Shown here: piece after piece, positions 5,132 to 6,147 of the stretch
How positions within the stretch are numbered: the stretch's first letter is position 1
Layout of the letters: the number at the start of each line of letters is the position of its first letter
From: Moraxellaceae bacterium
GTDB lineage: Bacteria > Pseudomonadota > Gammaproteobacteria > Pseudomonadales > UBA3067
Length of the DNA: 6,147 bases
Direction of reading: 5' to 3'
NCBI GenBank assembly: GCA_002401525.1
Contig: NVTH01000028.1
Coordinates: forward strand, 1-6,147
Program-made: the position numbers and the translations under genes
Notes under the pieces: model-generated
What the model was told of the DNA's origin: nothing
Databases searched by the model: none
The model's input: only the letters and a program-made list of their open reading frames with translations

Positions 5132-6147
5132 ATGAATGACGACCGAATACATTTATTGAACCTAAAAGATCCCAAAATCAGCACCTTGCATTTGACCTGG
5201 TTTGCATTCTTCATCACTTTTTTCATGTGGTTTTGTCACGCATCCTTAATGCCCTATATCGTCGAAACTTTTGGCCTCAGTACTGCTGAAGCAAAAGCAC
5301 TGCTTTTTCTTAACGTGGCTCTCACCATTCCTGCCAGAGTATGGGTCGGCGCGTTAGTGGATAAATTTGGTCCCCGAGTAATGTTCAGCGCCATCTTGGT
5401 GATTTCCGGCATTATTTGCCTGTGCTTTGCAATGGCTCAGAATTACCAACAACTCGCCGCAGCACGGTTTCTTCTCGGCTTCGCCGGTGCGGGATTTGTA
5501 GTAGGCATCCGCCTCGTCACCGAATGGTTTCCTGTGAAACAAGCCGGTGCCGCTCAAGGTATTTACGGAGGGTGGGGCAATTTCGGCGCCGCCATTGCCA
5601 ATTTTACGCTACCCGCCCTCGCCGGCATTCTCGCTTATTACGTCACCGATGGATGGCGTGCGGCAGTGGCTACCGCTGGCATTATTTCAATCCTTTACGC
5701 GGGCGTGTTTTACAAGTTCGTTCGAAACACGCCTCAGGGTGCCACCTACTTCTCACCCAAAAAACTCGGGCCCATGGAGGTCACCAGCAAGGGTGACTTT
5801 ATTCTCTATATTATTATGACCATGCCCATCTTTATCGCCATGGCAATTATTTGCTGGCGACTATCGCCCGCTGGCGTGGCGCTTTTATCAGAAACCACCA
5901 CTTACTTAGTCATGGCCGGGCTCGGTGCTTGGTTTGTGATGAGTACAATCAACAGCTACCGCTTCAATAAAGATAATTTAAAAAATGGTGTCTTAGAATT
6001 ACACCGCTACAAATTCAAGCAGGTTGCACTGCTTGATTTGGCCTACATGGTGACCTTCGGTTCCGAAGTGGCTGTGGTTTCCATGTTCCCTCTGCTATTC
6101 ACCACCGAATACGGTTACAGCCCTTCCAAAGCAGCGCTTTTAGCCGG
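5132..6147 (+). CDS. Nitrate/nitrite transporter, NNP (NarK-type) MFS family, 3' end outside window
   Basis: An inner-membrane transporter open to the window end, with 338 residues visible of an expected 450-500. After a short polar N-terminus, LTWFAFFITFFMWF begins TM1. R69 in TM2 (LTIPARV) is where NarK proteins hold a nitrate-binding Arg. GALVDKFGPR at 73-82 is the MFS loop motif. GIYGGWGNFGAA at 143-154 is the nitrate signature of TM5, the strongest evidence for the family. FVRNTPQG (196-203) ends the first half; TFGSEVAVVSMFP (308-320) opens the second, like the TFGSELAVVSMLP form of a NarK branch. Between the halves are two further hydrophobic stretches (about 223-245 and 256-273), more than the usual central loop. 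ATG 5132 has AGGA 9 nt upstream. The NtrC/sigma-54 promoter points to nitrate uptake for assimilation. Nitrate versus nitrite, and symport versus antiport, cannot be told from this part. Confidence 0.85.
   Translation, partial: MNDDRIHLLNLKDPKISTLHLTWFAFFITFFMWFCHASLMPYIVETFGLSTAEAKALLFLNVALTIPARVWVGALVDKFGPRVMFSAILVISGIICLCFAMAQNYQQLAAARFLLGFAGAGFVVGIRLVTEWFPVKQAGAAQGIYGGWGNFGAAIANFTLPALAGILAYYVTDGWRAAVATAGIISILYAGVFYKFVRNTPQGATYFSPKKLGPMEVTSKGDFILYIIMTMPIFIAMAIICWRLSPAGVALLSETTTYLVMAGLGAWFVMSTINSYRFNKDNLKNGVLELHRYKFKQVALLDLAYMVTFGSEVAVVSMFPLLFTTEYGYSPSKAALLA

Overview
The window looks like part of a marine-type gammaproteobacterial chromosome. The evidence is a Gram-negative outer-membrane porin ending in the C-terminal Phe used for BAM recognition, a consensus-like Fur box, NtrC/sigma-54 promoter elements, roughly mid-40s GC, and protein families (coniferyl-aldehyde-type ALDH, epoxide-hydrolase-like enzyme, NarK-type transporter) common in oligotrophic marine Gammaproteobacteria. 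A placement near Cellvibrionales/Spongiibacteraceae is only a guess. The window contains four real genes (porin, alpha/beta hydrolase, aldehyde dehydrogenase, nitrate/nitrite transporter) and two gene fragments at the left edge.

Left edge (1-250): a plus-strand fragment with thioredoxin-fold character and a minus-strand start of an exported FMN-binding-type protein run into each other. Both lose their family likeness at the same ~12-bp stretch (79-90). This is a head-on chimeric junction: either an inversion/deletion breakpoint or a fold-back artefact at a contig end. A Rho-independent terminator (minus strand) lies just before the FMN-binding start codon.

Iron block (363-1560, minus): a 358-aa OprO/OprP-like porin with a signal peptide, preceded by a well-spaced sigma-70 promoter whose -35 hexamer lies inside a Fur box. 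A second, weaker Fur-like site lies near the start of the transcript. Together with the adjacent FMN-binding start this suggests a Fur-controlled envelope module, perhaps porin plus periplasmic flavoprotein for iron acquisition (inference).

Middle (1770-4717): an alpha/beta hydrolase with an Asp nucleophile (epoxide hydrolase/haloalkane dehalogenase type) on the minus strand diverges from a 487-aa aldehyde dehydrogenase on the plus strand. About 525 bp of non-coding DNA separates them and carries palindromic candidate operators. The ALDH ends in a strong terminator. The pair could serve catabolism of aromatic or lipid-derived epoxides and aldehydes, but nothing in the sequence proves a shared pathway.

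Right (4718-6147): a ~414-bp regulatory region with an NtrC-type site, an AT-rich inverted repeat and a sigma-54 -24/-12 element leads into a nitrate/nitrite porter (NNP family) that runs off the window. The promoter architecture predicts induction by nitrogen limitation, so the transporter probably works in nitrate assimilation rather than respiration.
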